From the NCBI GenBank assembly GCA_031551275.1, contig JAVBNX010000006.1, positions 189,215 to 253,214 of the forward strand: DNA of 64,000 bases, written 5' to 3'. Shown here one piece after another: positions 16,437 to 25,562 of the stretch. The notes beneath the pieces were generated by a model that saw only the letters and a program-made list of their open reading frames with translations, searched no databases and was not told the DNA's origin. The translations under genes were made by a program, and so were the position numbers. This DNA comes from JAVBMJ01 sp031551275. Its GTDB lineage: Bacteria; Bacteroidota; Bacteroidia; Bacteroidales; Rikenellaceae. Every line of letters begins with the position of its first letter. The first letter of the stretch is position 1.

Positions 16437-19400
16437 TACACCGGATTATCCCGACTCCCATCCCTCAAGATAAGAGGGAGGAGATCAACACCAAGATCCT
16501 TTTCGGCATCGACGCCTGCCTGCCTGAACTGACCCCGGAGGTGGTCTACAACACCTACACTGGGCTGGGCGGCTTACACAAACTGCATAAGAGCGATTAT
16601 GCGAATCAGCATGAATACACCCAGGCCAAGCAGGAGTTCGAACTGGGCCAATTCTTTACGCCCCACACGGTTTGTACGCGGATGGTGGGGTTGCTGGCTC
16701 CCACGCCGGAAGAAACGGTCATGGAAATGTGTTGCGGAATGGGTAACTTTTTCAACTGGCTCCCCAACCGGAACAACGCCTACGGGTTCGACATCGACCC
16801 GGACGCCATCAAGGTAGCCAGGTATCTTTATCCCGAATCGAATTTCCAGGTGGGCGACATACAGGATTACGATCCCAAGCTACGCTTCGACATCATCATC
16901 GGCAACCCGCCTTTCAACCTCGATTTCAAAGGAGAGCTGTCGCAACTCTACTACCTGCGCCGGGCGTATGAGTTCCTCAATCCGGGCGGACTGCTGATGT
17001 GCGTTGTGCCGGAAACCTTTTTGAGCAATGAGTTTTGGGAGAAGTCGCGTATCAAGTTCATCGACCGCGATTTTTCGTTTATCGGCCAGGCCAGGCTCGA
17101 CCCGAACGCTTTCAGGGAATTGGGTGTGGAGAATTTCGGTACGAAGGTCATGGTGTTCATGCGCGGGGCACGCTGTATCGACTCGACCGCCTACAAGGCG
17201 GCGGAGTTTTGTACGTGGGGGGGCCTCGGCGAGCGCATCGCCGGGGCCCGCGAGCTGAAGAAGAAACTGCGTCTGAAACTGATGCAGGAAACCACGGAGA
17301 TCAACATGGGCGAAGAGAAGGCTTTCCAGTACACCATCGACAAGTACCTGTATGAGCTGAAGACCCATAAGGCGCTGCATAAGCACCACGACAAGGCGGT
17401 GGCCCTGGTGGCGAAATTCCGCAACCAGCGGCCGCCGGAGAACCCCACGAAAGCCCAGCGAGATGAATACGAGAAAAGCAAACTGACCTACGCCAAAGTG
17501 CTGGCAGTCGTGCGCCGCTACATCCGGGAACAGAACTACGTTCCCCGCAAGGAGGTGGCCCTGGTGCGGACGCAATATGGATTCAAGCTAAAAGGGTACG
17601 CCCCCGGCCTGCTCAATAAAGTCAAGCATACCGAGGCGAAGCTATACGACCTTGTGTTGGGCCGGACCCATTTACCGCTCTATAACGGAAGTACGGAAAA
17701 ACTGCAAAAGCAGTATGCCGCCGCCCGGAAGGTCATTAACCGCAAGCAACGGCAGTTCGAGCGGCAAAACCGGCCGTTCTACGACATGGAGCAAGACCCG
17801 GCGCTGGCGCAATACATCGACCGGACGAGTTTTTTGAATCCCGCCGGGGAGATATGCCGGTTCACGCCGTTGCAGAAGCACGACATGAACCTGATGTTCC
17901 AGAAAGATTACGGACTGCTCAACTGGCAGCAGGGATCGGGGAAAACGGCCGTCGCGTACCACTACGCCCGCTACCAGATGGTCAGTAAGACTGTACGCAA
18001 CACGGTCGTACTGGCCCCGGCGATTGCGATACACCTGACCTGGGCGCCCTTCCTGGCACGGATGGGCCGCCCCTACGTTGTCGCCTCGCGGCCAGAACAC
18101 ATTCAAAACGCCCCGGAAGGGGCGTTCGTCATTGTATCACTCTCGATGATCGGGGCGCTGAAACGGGACCTTATGCGCTTTATGAAGCTGCGCTCGCGGA
18201 AGATATGCCTCATTTTCGACGAGAGCGATGAGATCACCAACCCACTCGCCATCCGTACCCGCACCTCGCTGGCGATCTTCCGGCGTGCCAAGCGCAAAAT
18301 TCTGACCACCGGCACGACCACCCGAAACAACATCGTGGAGCTGTACCCGCAGATCGAGATGCTCTACAACAACTCGGTCAATATGCCTTGCGAGTGCGAT
18401 ACGATCTATTTCCAAGATAGGGAATCGGGCACGATTACCGAATCAGAAAATTCCTATTTCGGACGGCCGTTCCCGCCTTTCGGTGGTTGGAGGCTGTTCC
18501 GCGCCTGCCATTGCCCTGCGAAGGCCACTGTGTTCGGGATCGAGAAGCAGAATCAGGACATCTACAATAAGGACCAGCTCTGGGACCTGATCGGCAAGAG
18601 CATCATCACCCGCAAGTTCAAAGAGTTCGCCGGGGACAAGTATCAGGTAGTCACCCACACCGTGCCGATGCACGACGGCGAGAAAGAAGTCTACCGGGTA
18701 ATCCTCAAAGAGTTCATGCGGATCTGCGACCAGCATTTCAAGAAGATCAAGGATAGCAAGAAAGAGGCAGGCCTGCGCATGATCCGACAAATCAACCTGC
18801 TGATCAAAGCCTGTTCGGTTCCGCATCATATCGAGGGCTATTTCGGCGACCGTTACCCGAGCAAGGTGCATTTTATCGGCGATATGGTGGCCCGGATGCA
18901 GGAAAAGGTGTGTATAGGGGGTACGACCCACGACGCGACCGATATGTATGCCGAGTACATGGCAGAGCGGTTCCCGGAACGCCCCTTGTTCGTGATCAGT
19001 GGCAAAGTGGACTTCCCCAAGCGGCAACGCATTATTAAGCAGTTCGAGGCCACCGAGGACGGAATACTCGTATGTACGCAGCAAAGCCTCAAATCGTCGG
19101 TGAACATCCCCACCTGCAACGAAGTGATCCTGGAGGCGATGCAATGGAATATCCCCAAGATGGAGCAGTTCTATTTCCGGTTCATCCGGCTGGACAGCAA
19201 GCACAGCACCAACGTGAATTTCGTATCCTACGCCGAATCCATCGAACAAAACCTGCTGGCCCTGGTGTTGACCAAAGAACGCCTAAACGAGTTCATCAAG
19301 TCGGGCGAGATCAAGGCGCAATCGGCAATCTTCGAGGAATTCGGTACCGAAATGTCGCTGATCGAATCGCTGATGCAGAAAAGCTACGACGATAAAGGCA

Positions 19401-19438
19401 ACATGACCCTATCGTGGGGCCAGCAGAAAGCAAGTTAA
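16433..19438 (+). CDS. Fused N6-adenine DNA methyltransferase / SF2 helicase
   Basis: This 1001-residue protein carries two enzymes. The N-terminal part is an N6-adenine methyltransferase. It has FELGQFFTPHTVC (the N6-Mtase entry motif), a SAM-binding MEMCCGMGNFFNWLP and the catalytic NPPF at 158-161. The C-terminal part is a helicase/translocase: Walker A QGSGKT at 500-505, DESD at 596-599, the motif TTGTTTRNN, and a second RecA-like half ending at about 950 (VCTQQSLKSSVNIPTCNEVILEAMQW). A basic linker lies between. Such fusions occur on Bacteroidales conjugative elements and may modify the element to evade restriction. No nuclease motif is visible, so a stand-alone restriction system is unlikely. 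Confidence 0.87.
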   Translation: MIHRIIPTPIPQDKREEINTKILFGIDACLPELTPEVVYNTYTGLGGLHKLHKSDYANQHEYTQAKQEFELGQFFTPHTVCTRMVGLLAPTPEETVMEMCCGMGNFFNWLPNRNNAYGFDIDPDAIKVARYLYPESNFQVGDIQDYDPKLRFDIIIGNPPFNLDFKGELSQLYYLRRAYEFLNPGGLLMCVVPETFLSNEFWEKSRIKFIDRDFSFIGQARLDPNAFRELGVENFGTKVMVFMRGARCIDSTAYKAAEFCTWGGLGERIAGARELKKKLRLKLMQETTEINMGEEKAFQYTIDKYLYELKTHKALHKHHDKAVALVAKFRNQRPPENPTKAQRDEYEKSKLTYAKVLAVVRRYIREQNYVPRKEVALVRTQYGFKLKGYAPGLLNKVKHTEAKLYDLVLGRTHLPLYNGSTEKLQKQYAAARKVINRKQRQFERQNRPFYDMEQDPALAQYIDRTSFLNPAGEICRFTPLQKHDMNLMFQKDYGLLNWQQGSGKTAVAYHYARYQMVSKTVRNTVVLAPAIAIHLTWAPFLARMGRPYVVASRPEHIQNAPEGAFVIVSLSMIGALKRDLMRFMKLRSRKICLIFDESDEITNPLAIRTRTSLAIFRRAKRKILTTGTTTRNNIVELYPQIEMLYNNSVNMPCECDTIYFQDRESGTITESENSYFGRPFPPFGGWRLFRACHCPAKATVFGIEKQNQDIYNKDQLWDLIGKSIITRKFKEFAGDKYQVVTHTVPMHDGEKEVYRVILKEFMRICDQHFKKIKDSKKEAGLRMIRQINLLIKACSVPHHIEGYFGDRYPSKVHFIGDMVARMQEKVCIGGTTHDATDMYAEYMAERFPERPLFVISGKVDFPKRQRIIKQFEATEDGILVCTQQSLKSSVNIPTCNEVILEAMQWNIPKMEQFYFRFIRLDSKHSTNVNFVSYAESIEQNLLALVLTKERLNEFIKSGEIKAQSAIFEEFGTEMSLIESLMQKSYDDKGNMTLSWGQQKAS

Positions 19439-19457
19439 ACCAATAAAATACAAAACG

Positions 19458-19682
19458 ATGAACGAAGAAAGACTCACACAGGCTATTACGGTAGTCGAAA
19501 CACTCCTGGAGCAGATGGCTCAAAGCAATGCCATCATCCGCAACCGGGAATTGACCTATGAACAACAGTTTGTCCGGCTCAAGGAACTTCTTGAACTGGA
19601 TGATAAGCACATCCTGAAAATACTGGATTCAGGCGGATTCTCCGATATCCAGATACGGCAGTATGAGTGGAAAACACGGTGA
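19458..19682 (+). pseudogene. Small helical protein gene interrupted at its 3' end by IS21
   Basis: The frame gives 74 residues (MNEERLTQAITVVETLLEQM... ending QYEWKTR). The last five codons and the stop are supplied by the insertion sequence, whose left end is at 19668. If the IS is removed, the frame continues across the junction as five codons and a stop (IYVQI), so the original was about 75 residues. The protein is probably still made. It follows the methyltransferase-helicase by 20 bp and is the last gene of that operon. Function unknown. Confidence 0.6.
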
Positions 19683-19883
19683 AATTGACCCGGTAGGAAC
19701 GGATAAAAATGACCCGTCGAAAACGGCGTAAATTGACCACCTTAAAACGGTCGAAAATGACCCACCAAAAACGGAGCAAAGTGACCCACTTCGGGTTTTG
19801 ATTTAAAAAGTTGTAGTTCGGAGGTTTATAGGGAGTCGGATTTTGTTAGCTTGATGACAAAAGCAAACTAAAATCTGAAGATT

Positions 19884-21428
19884 ATGCCTAATAGACCTTT
19901 GAAGATGAACAAATTAAGAACTATCATCCGTTTGTACACGGATCGTGTGGGGCTTCGTGCCATCGCCGAGATGGCGCGTACCTCTCGCAACACGGTAAAA
20001 AAGTACGTCAACAGATGGAACTCCCTGAGCCTAACCTACGAGGAGTTCCTTGCCAAGAGCGATGCGGATCTTTACTCACTGTTCTGCATCGAGGAGGCTC
20101 CGGTGGAGTCTAATCCCCGGATAGATGCCCTTGAGGCATTCCTACCCTCAGCCAGTAAGGAGATGGCCCGTAAGGGCATGACCAGCCATAAGCAATGGGA
20201 GCGTTATCGTGCCGCCCATCCCGACGGCTACAGCCTGACGCAGTTCCGGGTCGCACTTCGACGCTATGAGCGTGTAAGCAACCCTTCGATGCGTATGGAA
20301 CATAAGGCTGGCGACAAGCTGTTCGTTGACTATACTGGCAGTAAGTTGTGGATCTATCCGCCGGGCGAACAGCCCCGGGAGGTGGAGGTGTTTGTGGCGA
20401 TCCTCGGATGCAGCCTTCTGACCTATGTGGAAGCAGTGGAGAGCCAGCGCAAGGAAGACTTCATCACGGCTTGCGAGAACGCTTTTTACTATTATGGTGG
20501 TGTTCCGAAGGCCATCGTCCCCGATAACCTGAAGAGTGCGGTCACCAAAGCCAGCCGCTACGAGGCGATCCTTAACACGGAGTTCGAGCGGTTCGGCGAA
20601 CATTATGGGGTAACGGCCTATCCGACCCGCGCCCGCAGCCCGAAGGATAAGGCGCATGTGGAGAATGCCGTCAAGCTGACCTATAAGGATATCTTCACGG
20701 TCATCGAGCCTCTGCACTGTCCGGACCTTCGTTCGCTTAACGTTGCGATCCGCAGGGCTCTTGAGAAGCACAACAACCAGAACCGTCCCCGCCGCAACTA
20801 CTCCCGGCGTGATTACTTCGAAGATGTGGAGCAGGAAGCCCTGGGCCCCCTGAACCCGATCCGTTACCAGATGAAGAAGCATATCGTCACTACGGTCGAC
20901 AAATACGGCTATGCACGTCTTCATGAAGATATCCACTACTACAGCGTTCCTCACACGTACATAGGCAAGAAAGTGCAGTTGTCTTATACGGCCACAGACG
21001 TGGAGATCCGCTATGACTATGATATCATAGCCCATCATACGCGCGACCGCCACAACTACCTATATACCACCGTTACCGAACATCTTTGCCCCAAGCACCG
21101 GGCCGTGATGGAGTGGTCGCCCGAGACGTTCATCATGCAGGCTGCGGCTATCCATGAAGACGTGGAGCACTATATCCGCAGGGTACTGGAGAAAAACCGA
21201 TACCAGGACGAGGCCAACAAGATGTGTTCGGGTATCCTGAACTTCGCCCGCAAAGTAGGTCCTGAGCGCCTGGCGGCCGCCTGCCGTCTGGCGGACAGCA
21301 TAGGAAAGTATAGATACAATGAGATCAAGGACATATTACTGAACCGTTCGGAACAGATAGATCTCCCGGAAGAAACAGCCGATATGCCCGAGCATGAGAA
21401 TATCAGAGGAAAAGAGTATTATAAATAA
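19884..21428 (+). CDS. istA: IS21 transposase IstA
   Basis: IstA catalyses strand transfer of the IS. The 514-residue protein has an N-terminal helix-turn-helix (MNKLRTIIRLYTDRVGLRAIAEMARTSRNTVKKYV) and an integrase-type catalytic core. The core aspartates are in LFVDYTGSKLWIYP and IVPDNLKSAV, and the glutamate is in KAHVENAVKLTY. A C-terminal beta domain (KYGYARLHEDIHYYSVPHTYIGKKV) follows. Length and motifs are complete, so the copy looks functional. IstB begins 20 bp after its stop. Confidence 0.95.
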   Translation: MPNRPLKMNKLRTIIRLYTDRVGLRAIAEMARTSRNTVKKYVNRWNSLSLTYEEFLAKSDADLYSLFCIEEAPVESNPRIDALEAFLPSASKEMARKGMTSHKQWERYRAAHPDGYSLTQFRVALRRYERVSNPSMRMEHKAGDKLFVDYTGSKLWIYPPGEQPREVEVFVAILGCSLLTYVEAVESQRKEDFITACENAFYYYGGVPKAIVPDNLKSAVTKASRYEAILNTEFERFGEHYGVTAYPTRARSPKDKAHVENAVKLTYKDIFTVIEPLHCPDLRSLNVAIRRALEKHNNQNRPRRNYSRRDYFEDVEQEALGPLNPIRYQMKKHIVTTVDKYGYARLHEDIHYYSVPHTYIGKKVQLSYTATDVEIRYDYDIIAHHTRDRHNYLYTTVTEHLCPKHRAVMEWSPETFIMQAAAIHEDVEHYIRRVLEKNRYQDEANKMCSGILNFARKVGPERLAAACRLADSIGKYRYNEIKDILLNRSEQIDLPEETADMPEHENIRGKEYYK

Positions 21429-21447
21429 AAACCTTAATCCATAAACC

Positions 21448-22194
21448 ATGAACAATCAGACTTTAGACAAACTGCGCCAGATGCGCCTGTTCGGTATGCA
21501 CGACGCTTTTAAGACCTCGCTGGAGAACACCATCAAAGAGAAGATGACCCAGGACGGGTTCATCTCGCACCTGGTTCAAAGCGAATGGGACAACCGCAAG
21601 AACCGGGCTGTGGAACGGGCCGTCAAGGCCGCGTGGTTCCGCTACAACGCCACGCTGGACGACGTGGACTATACCTTCGAGCGTGGTCTGGACCGGAACC
21701 AGGTCGAACGGCTTGCCGCGATGGAGTTCGTGCGTGACCACAAGGACCTGTTCATTACGGGTCCTACCGGAACCGGCAAAAGTTACCTGGCCACGGCGCT
21801 CGGCTATAAGGCCTGCCAGGAGGGGTTCCGGGTGCTTTACGCAAGCACGGCCAAGCTGATGAGCCAGCTCAAGATATCCAAGGCCAAAGGCACGATCCTG
21901 ACCGACCTGAAGCGCATCGAGCGGGTTGATATGCTCATCCTGGACGACTTCTGTATGCAGCCGCTCGACGCCCAGTCGCGGGGCATACTGATGGACATCA
22001 TCGAGGACCGCCACGGGAAACGCTCGACGATGATCACATCGCAGATCCCCGTTAAGGACTGGTACGATGTGATCGGCGAGAAGACGATCGCCGACGCCGT
22101 CCTCGATCGCATCGTACACCACTCGCTGCGCGTCGAGTTGTTCGGCGAGTCGATACGAAAAAGAAAATCAAAAACCGAAAATGCTTATGGATAG
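21448..22194 (+). CDS. istB: IS21 helper ATPase IstB
   Basis: IstB is a DnaA/DnaC-like AAA+ ATPase that chooses target DNA and stimulates IstA. The 248-residue protein carries Walker A GPTGTGKSY at about 110, Walker B MLILDDF at about 170, and the sensor region MITSQIPVKDWYDVIGEKTIADAVLDRIVH. It is full length and shows no frameshift. Confidence 0.95.
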   Translation: MNNQTLDKLRQMRLFGMHDAFKTSLENTIKEKMTQDGFISHLVQSEWDNRKNRAVERAVKAAWFRYNATLDDVDYTFERGLDRNQVERLAAMEFVRDHKDLFITGPTGTGKSYLATALGYKACQEGFRVLYASTAKLMSQLKISKAKGTILTDLKRIERVDMLILDDFCMQPLDAQSRGILMDIIEDRHGKRSTMITSQIPVKDWYDVIGEKTIADAVLDRIVHHSLRVELFGESIRKRKSKTENAYG

Positions 22195-22222
22195 ACGCCT
22201 GCGGCGCTTAAAAGACGAACTC

Positions 22223-22319
22223 TTGTTCTTTTATAGCGAATAACTATCTTTGTAGTGTTGGTCGACACAATCCCGACCGTTTTATCGGCGAGAACTAAGT
22301 AGGGTTCTCGCAATAAAAC
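22223..22319 (+). ncRNA. Candidate small RNA in the IS21 3' region
   Basis: A good promoter (TTG at 22223-22225, TATCTTTG at 22245-22252, 19 bp apart) faces a long hairpin. GTTTTAT 22279-22285 pairs with ATAAAAC 22313-22319, and GCGAGAAC 22288-22295 pairs with GTTCTCGC 22304-22311. No open frame of note is present between istB and the IS end. A structured transcript is inferred. No U-tract follows directly, so its end is unknown. Confidence 0.4.
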
Positions 22320-22542
22320 CCGGAAGAAAGACCTACAAAAAATGTTGTTAAACCCGGGCAAAATCAAATCCTTTTAGACCCCATTCCGGACAACAACTTT
22401 TAACTCTTTTTGCTTCGCAACTTTAGGGGGTCATCTTCCCCCGTTTTTAAGGGGTCAGTTTAGCCGTTTTTTCCAATATATGTGCAAATTTAAGCAAATT
22501 TGTACAAGAAACAAAGGGCGCAGGAAAGCCCTCACTTTATTT

Positions 22543-23301
22543 TCATATCCTTGAAATCACCGCCGGATCGCGAGGATTCATCTTGCGGAAGTCTTTACTT
22601 ATCTGATAGGCATCCATACTCTGCTCGCCATAGGCTTTCATTAACTCCGCGATGCGTTTTTCGGGCAGTTCCGGGTCGAGCCAGGCGTCGAGGTCGGCGT
22701 CCGCAAGGATCAGCGGCATACGGGCGGGGAACTTGCCGCCGTTATGTATCTCGGCCAGTTTCGGGATGGCGCCGGTAGTGATGATCGAATAGGACAGCAG
22801 GCGCTCGTTCGTAGCCCGGTTTACCCACTCGTCATACACAGCTCCCATCGGGAATATCTCGCGCCGGCTGTCGAATATAAAATAAGGCTGGGTGGACTTA
22901 TCCGGGTTGTGATGCCACTCGAAATAGCCCGTCGAAGGAATGATGCAGCGCTTATGGGCTATGGAAAAGCGGTAGGGCCAGGTGGTAAAGATACCCTCGG
23001 CGCGGGCGTTCTTGTAGAGGTCTTTCTTCTCTATCTTTTGCTCATCGGCCGGGCTGGTAGTCTTATGGGACACATAGCCCCATTGCATCACTTGGAGCTG
23101 TTCGCTGTCCGTAATGGCCATGCACATCGGGTCGGCGTAGGCGGGGATGTTATACAGCCCTTCGGCCAGCTCCCTGACCGGCTCGCCGTTGCGTTTGCGT
23201 TCCTCGATGATCTCTCGCCACGCCTCTACAATATCGGTCTTTCGTCCGTAGCGGGCGGCTACCTCGGCCGCCTTCTTGCTCATGGAGTTGAAAAAGCACA
23301 T
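22543..23301 (-). CDS. SOS response-associated peptidase (SRAP/YedK/HMCES)
   Basis: SRAP proteins crosslink through Cys2 to abasic sites in single-stranded DNA and protect them. The 252-residue protein begins MCFFN, so Cys2 is available after Met removal. It keeps the NARAE motif, the GYFEW glutamate motif and the EIHN...RMPLIL histidine motif. Start: this ATG is the only one that puts Cys at position 2. It belongs with the VOC and umuDC genes in an SOS-like module. It is divergent from the VOC gene, with an inverted repeat between them. Confidence 0.92.
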   Translation of the reverse strand: MCFFNSMSKKAAEVAARYGRKTDIVEAWREIIEERKRNGEPVRELAEGLYNIPAYADPMCMAITDSEQLQVMQWGYVSHKTTSPADEQKIEKKDLYKNARAEGIFTTWPYRFSIAHKRCIIPSTGYFEWHHNPDKSTQPYFIFDSRREIFPMGAVYDEWVNRATNERLLSYSIITTGAIPKLAEIHNGGKFPARMPLILADADLDAWLDPELPEKRIAELMKAYGEQSMDAYQISKDFRKMNPRDPAVISRI

Positions 23302-23324
23302 TTTCTAACAGTTTTATTTCCTAT

Positions 23325-23366
23325 CAGTTCAAATAGTATTCCAAAATAAAGGCTATTTTTGAACTG
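23325..23366. promoter_or_regulatory. Imperfect palindrome between SRAP and VOC genes
   Basis: CAGTTCAAATAG at 23325-23336 faces CTATTTTTGAACTG at 23353-23366, identical apart from two extra T, with 16 bp between. It sits 24 bp from the SRAP start and about 38 bp from the VOC start. It could be a shared operator, possibly for a LexA-like repressor. Confidence 0.45.
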
Positions 23367-23403
23367 GGAATAACCTCTTACACTTAACTAAAAACCAATA
23401 GAT

Positions 23404-23802
23404 ATGAAATTCAACAATGTAAGATTATTAGTCCGGGACTACCGAAAATGTTTCGATTTCTATACTCAGAAATTGGGGTTTGAACCGCTTTGGGATGTGG
23501 AAGAATGCTACGGCGCATTCAAAGTAGCTATCGGCATCGAAGGACTGGCCCTGTTCCTGAGCGACTACATGGCTCCGGTGGTCGGCAACGCAGACAAGGA
23601 GCAGCCAGCGGACTGCCGCGAAAAGTCGATGATCTCGTTCGAGGTAGAGAGCGTGGACGAAACCTATGTCGAACTTCAAGCCAAAGGCGTTTCGTTCATC
23701 AACCAGCCGACCGATATGCCCGGCTGGGGAATGCGCGTCGTTCATCTGCGCGACCCGGAAGAAAACCTTATAGAGCTTTTTACTCCACTGAAAAAGGAAT
23801 AA
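23404..23802 (+). CDS. VOC-family (glyoxalase/bleomycin resistance-like) protein
   Basis: The 132-residue protein shows the beta-alpha-beta-beta-beta repeats of the vicinal oxygen chelate fold: MKFNNVRLLVRDYRKCFDFYTQKLGFEP, KSMISFEVESVDETYVELQAKGV and GMRVVHLRDPEENLIELFTPL. Family members bind metal or sequester small toxic compounds. The ligand here is unknown. It is divergent from SRAP and convergent with umuC (30 bp apart). Its place in an SOS-like module may be incidental cargo. Confidence 0.85.
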   Translation: MKFNNVRLLVRDYRKCFDFYTQKLGFEPLWDVEECYGAFKVAIGIEGLALFLSDYMAPVVGNADKEQPADCREKSMISFEVESVDETYVELQAKGVSFINQPTDMPGWGMRVVHLRDPEENLIELFTPLKKE

Positions 23803-23832
23803 AATATTGGGGGAGAAAGATAGCGGTAAAAA

Positions 23833-25104
23833 TCACTTTACAACCGGAATATCGCTCAACTTAGTGGTATAGCTGGGCGACAGGTTATTGCGATTCATCT
23901 TCCAGCCCTCCTTCCCCGTTACGAGCGACGCCGGGCGTAGCATTGTGCGGCCGTAGCGCCGTTTCAGGCCGTCCGTAACCTCGCTGATCTTATCCTGCTT
24001 GCCCCGGTCGGTGGTGTCGAAGATATTGCCCTGCACCTGGTCCTTGTCCACGAAACCCATCACCATCACGCCAGCTTTTTTGTAGGCGAAACCTTCCTTG
24101 AATATCAGATCGAGGCCCTCGGCGGCCGCCTTTGCCAGCTCCGGGCCGTAGGCGGTCGCCACGGGCAGTTTGATAACGATGTTGCGGTAATATTGCGGCA
24201 AGTCCTCGCGGAACGAGTTGGTGTGAATGTAGACCATAATCTCGGTTGCGCAGGAGTTTTGCTTGCGCAGTTTGGCCGCACACGAATTGGCGAACGACCG
24301 CACGGCCGTTGCCACCGTTTCTTTGTCGTAAGCCATCTTCCCGAAACTGCGCGAGGTCATAATGGATTTCTTATCAGGCGCTATCATTTCCAACTCGATA
24401 CACGCCTCTCCGTGCAACTCGCGCCAGACCCTTTCGCCCACAATGGTCATATATTTTCTTACCCACTCGCGGGGTAGCTGCGTAAAATCCCAGGCGGTGT
24501 TCACACCCATAGCCCGCAGACGCTTGCCGTGCTTACGGCCGATTCCCCACACGTCGCCGATCTCCGTGAGGCGCAGGGCTTTCTCGCGCTGCCCTTCCGT
24601 TTCGATGGCGCACACGCTCCGGTATTTGGGGTATTTCTTGGCGAACTTGTTGGCGACTTTGGCAAGGGTTTTAGTCGGGGCCAGGCCCACACTCACGGGA
24701 ATACCCGTGCCCCGGTGGACGTATTCGGCCATCCCCCGGCAGTATTCCGGCAGGTCGTAACTATCGAAGCCATCGAATTTTAGAAAAGACTCGTCGATTG
24801 AATAGTCCTCCACCTCGGGCGAATAGCGGCCCAGGATCGACTTGATGCGCATCGAAAAATCGGCATAGAGAGTGAAATTCGAGGAAAACACCTTTACGTC
24901 GTGCCGCTCGATCAATTCCTTTAACTCGAAGGCCGCCGCGCCCATCTTGATACCCAACGCCTTCGCCTCATTGCTCCGCGCAATCGCGCAACCGTCGTTG
25001 TTCGACAGCACGATCACGGGTTTGCCTTCGAGCGACGGGTTGAACACCCGTTCGGCGGACACGTAAAAATTATTGGCATCGACAATCGCAAAAGTCAGGG
25101 GCAT
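23833..25104 (-). CDS. umuC: Error-prone DNA polymerase V catalytic subunit UmuC
   Basis: This Y-family translesion polymerase has 423 residues, the family norm. Catalytic metal ligands are Asp8 in AIVDANNFYVSAERVF and the Asp-Glu pair in DYSIDESFLKF at about 100. Helix-hairpin-helix and little-finger parts follow (GIGRKHGKRLRAMGVNTAWDF, DKKSIMTSRSFGKM). It follows umuD with a 2-bp gap, so the two are coupled. Element-borne umuDC pairs are common in Bacteroidales and raise mutation under DNA damage. Confidence 0.94.
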   Translation of the reverse strand: MPLTFAIVDANNFYVSAERVFNPSLEGKPVIVLSNNDGCAIARSNEAKALGIKMGAAAFELKELIERHDVKVFSSNFTLYADFSMRIKSILGRYSPEVEDYSIDESFLKFDGFDSYDLPEYCRGMAEYVHRGTGIPVSVGLAPTKTLAKVANKFAKKYPKYRSVCAIETEGQREKALRLTEIGDVWGIGRKHGKRLRAMGVNTAWDFTQLPREWVRKYMTIVGERVWRELHGEACIELEMIAPDKKSIMTSRSFGKMAYDKETVATAVRSFANSCAAKLRKQNSCATEIMVYIHTNSFREDLPQYYRNIVIKLPVATAYGPELAKAAAEGLDLIFKEGFAYKKAGVMVMGFVDKDQVQGNIFDTTDRGKQDKISEVTDGLKRRYGRTMLRPASLVTGKEGWKMNRNNLSPSYTTKLSDIPVVK

Positions 25105-25106
25105 AA

Positions 25107-25562
25107 TCAGGCGACCTTATTGACCGCATACTCCACCTTGCCCCACACCCGGAAATCCATCTCCGGGGTAATGTGGATGGTTTGGTATTGCTTGTTCTCG
25201 GCGTGCAACTCGATACGCCCGCCTATAAATCTCAGCCGCCTTACCACGAACTCCCCGTCGAGGTAACAGAGCGCAACCTGGTTATCCTGCGGTATCACGG
25301 ACTTATCCACGATCAGCATACTCTTATCCATAATGGGGCTGCCTTTCTCTTCCATACAGTCGCCCTCTACGCGGGCGAAGAAGGTGCAGGCGGCGTCGCG
25401 GATCAGCGTCTTGTTCAGGTCTATGCTGTCCTCGATGTAAGGCTCGGCCGGGGACGGAAACCCCGCGTGGATGCTGCTGATGTGCAGCGGTATCCACATA
25501 TCGGGGCCGGTTTCCGGCTTATAGAACTTTATTATATCGTTTGTTTTATCTCTCTTTTTCAT
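25107..25562 (-). CDS. umuD: UmuD-like protein with both catalytic residues replaced
   Basis: The start at 25562 (MKKRDKTNDIIKFY) gives 151 residues, close to the usual UmuD length; the open frame extends 21 codons further, without similarity. The cleavage site region AGFPSPAEPYIEDSIDLN is present at about 31. In UmuD/LexA the dyad is Ser in GDSM and Lys in FTVK(R/K)L. Here they read GDCM (Cys69) and FVVRRL (Arg108), so self-cleavage is unlikely by the known chemistry. The fold otherwise appears complete (IMDKSMLIVDKS, NQVALCYLDGEF). Directly upstream of umuC. Confidence 0.88.
   Translation of the reverse strand: MKKRDKTNDIIKFYKPETGPDMWIPLHISSIHAGFPSPAEPYIEDSIDLNKTLIRDAACTFFARVEGDCMEEKGSPIMDKSMLIVDKSVIPQDNQVALCYLDGEFVVRRLRFIGGRIELHAENKQYQTIHITPEMDFRVWGKVEYAVNKVA

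Larger units (their letters stand above)
19668..22475 (+). mobile_element. IS21-family insertion sequence, 2.8 kb
   Basis: Both ends start with TGGAAAA(C/A)ACGG, read inward (19668 rightwards, 22475 leftwards). They carry internally repeated TGACCC motifs at about 19-20-bp steps (five on the left, two or three on the right), the multiple transposase sites typical of IS21. It encodes IstA and IstB in the usual overlapping-operon order. I found no clear target duplication (left flank tatgag, right flank atatat). Confidence 0.9.

Noticed and set aside
19660..22485. Target-site duplication of the IS21 copy
   Set aside because: The flanks read TATGAG and ATATAT; no exact 4-8-bp repeat is present.
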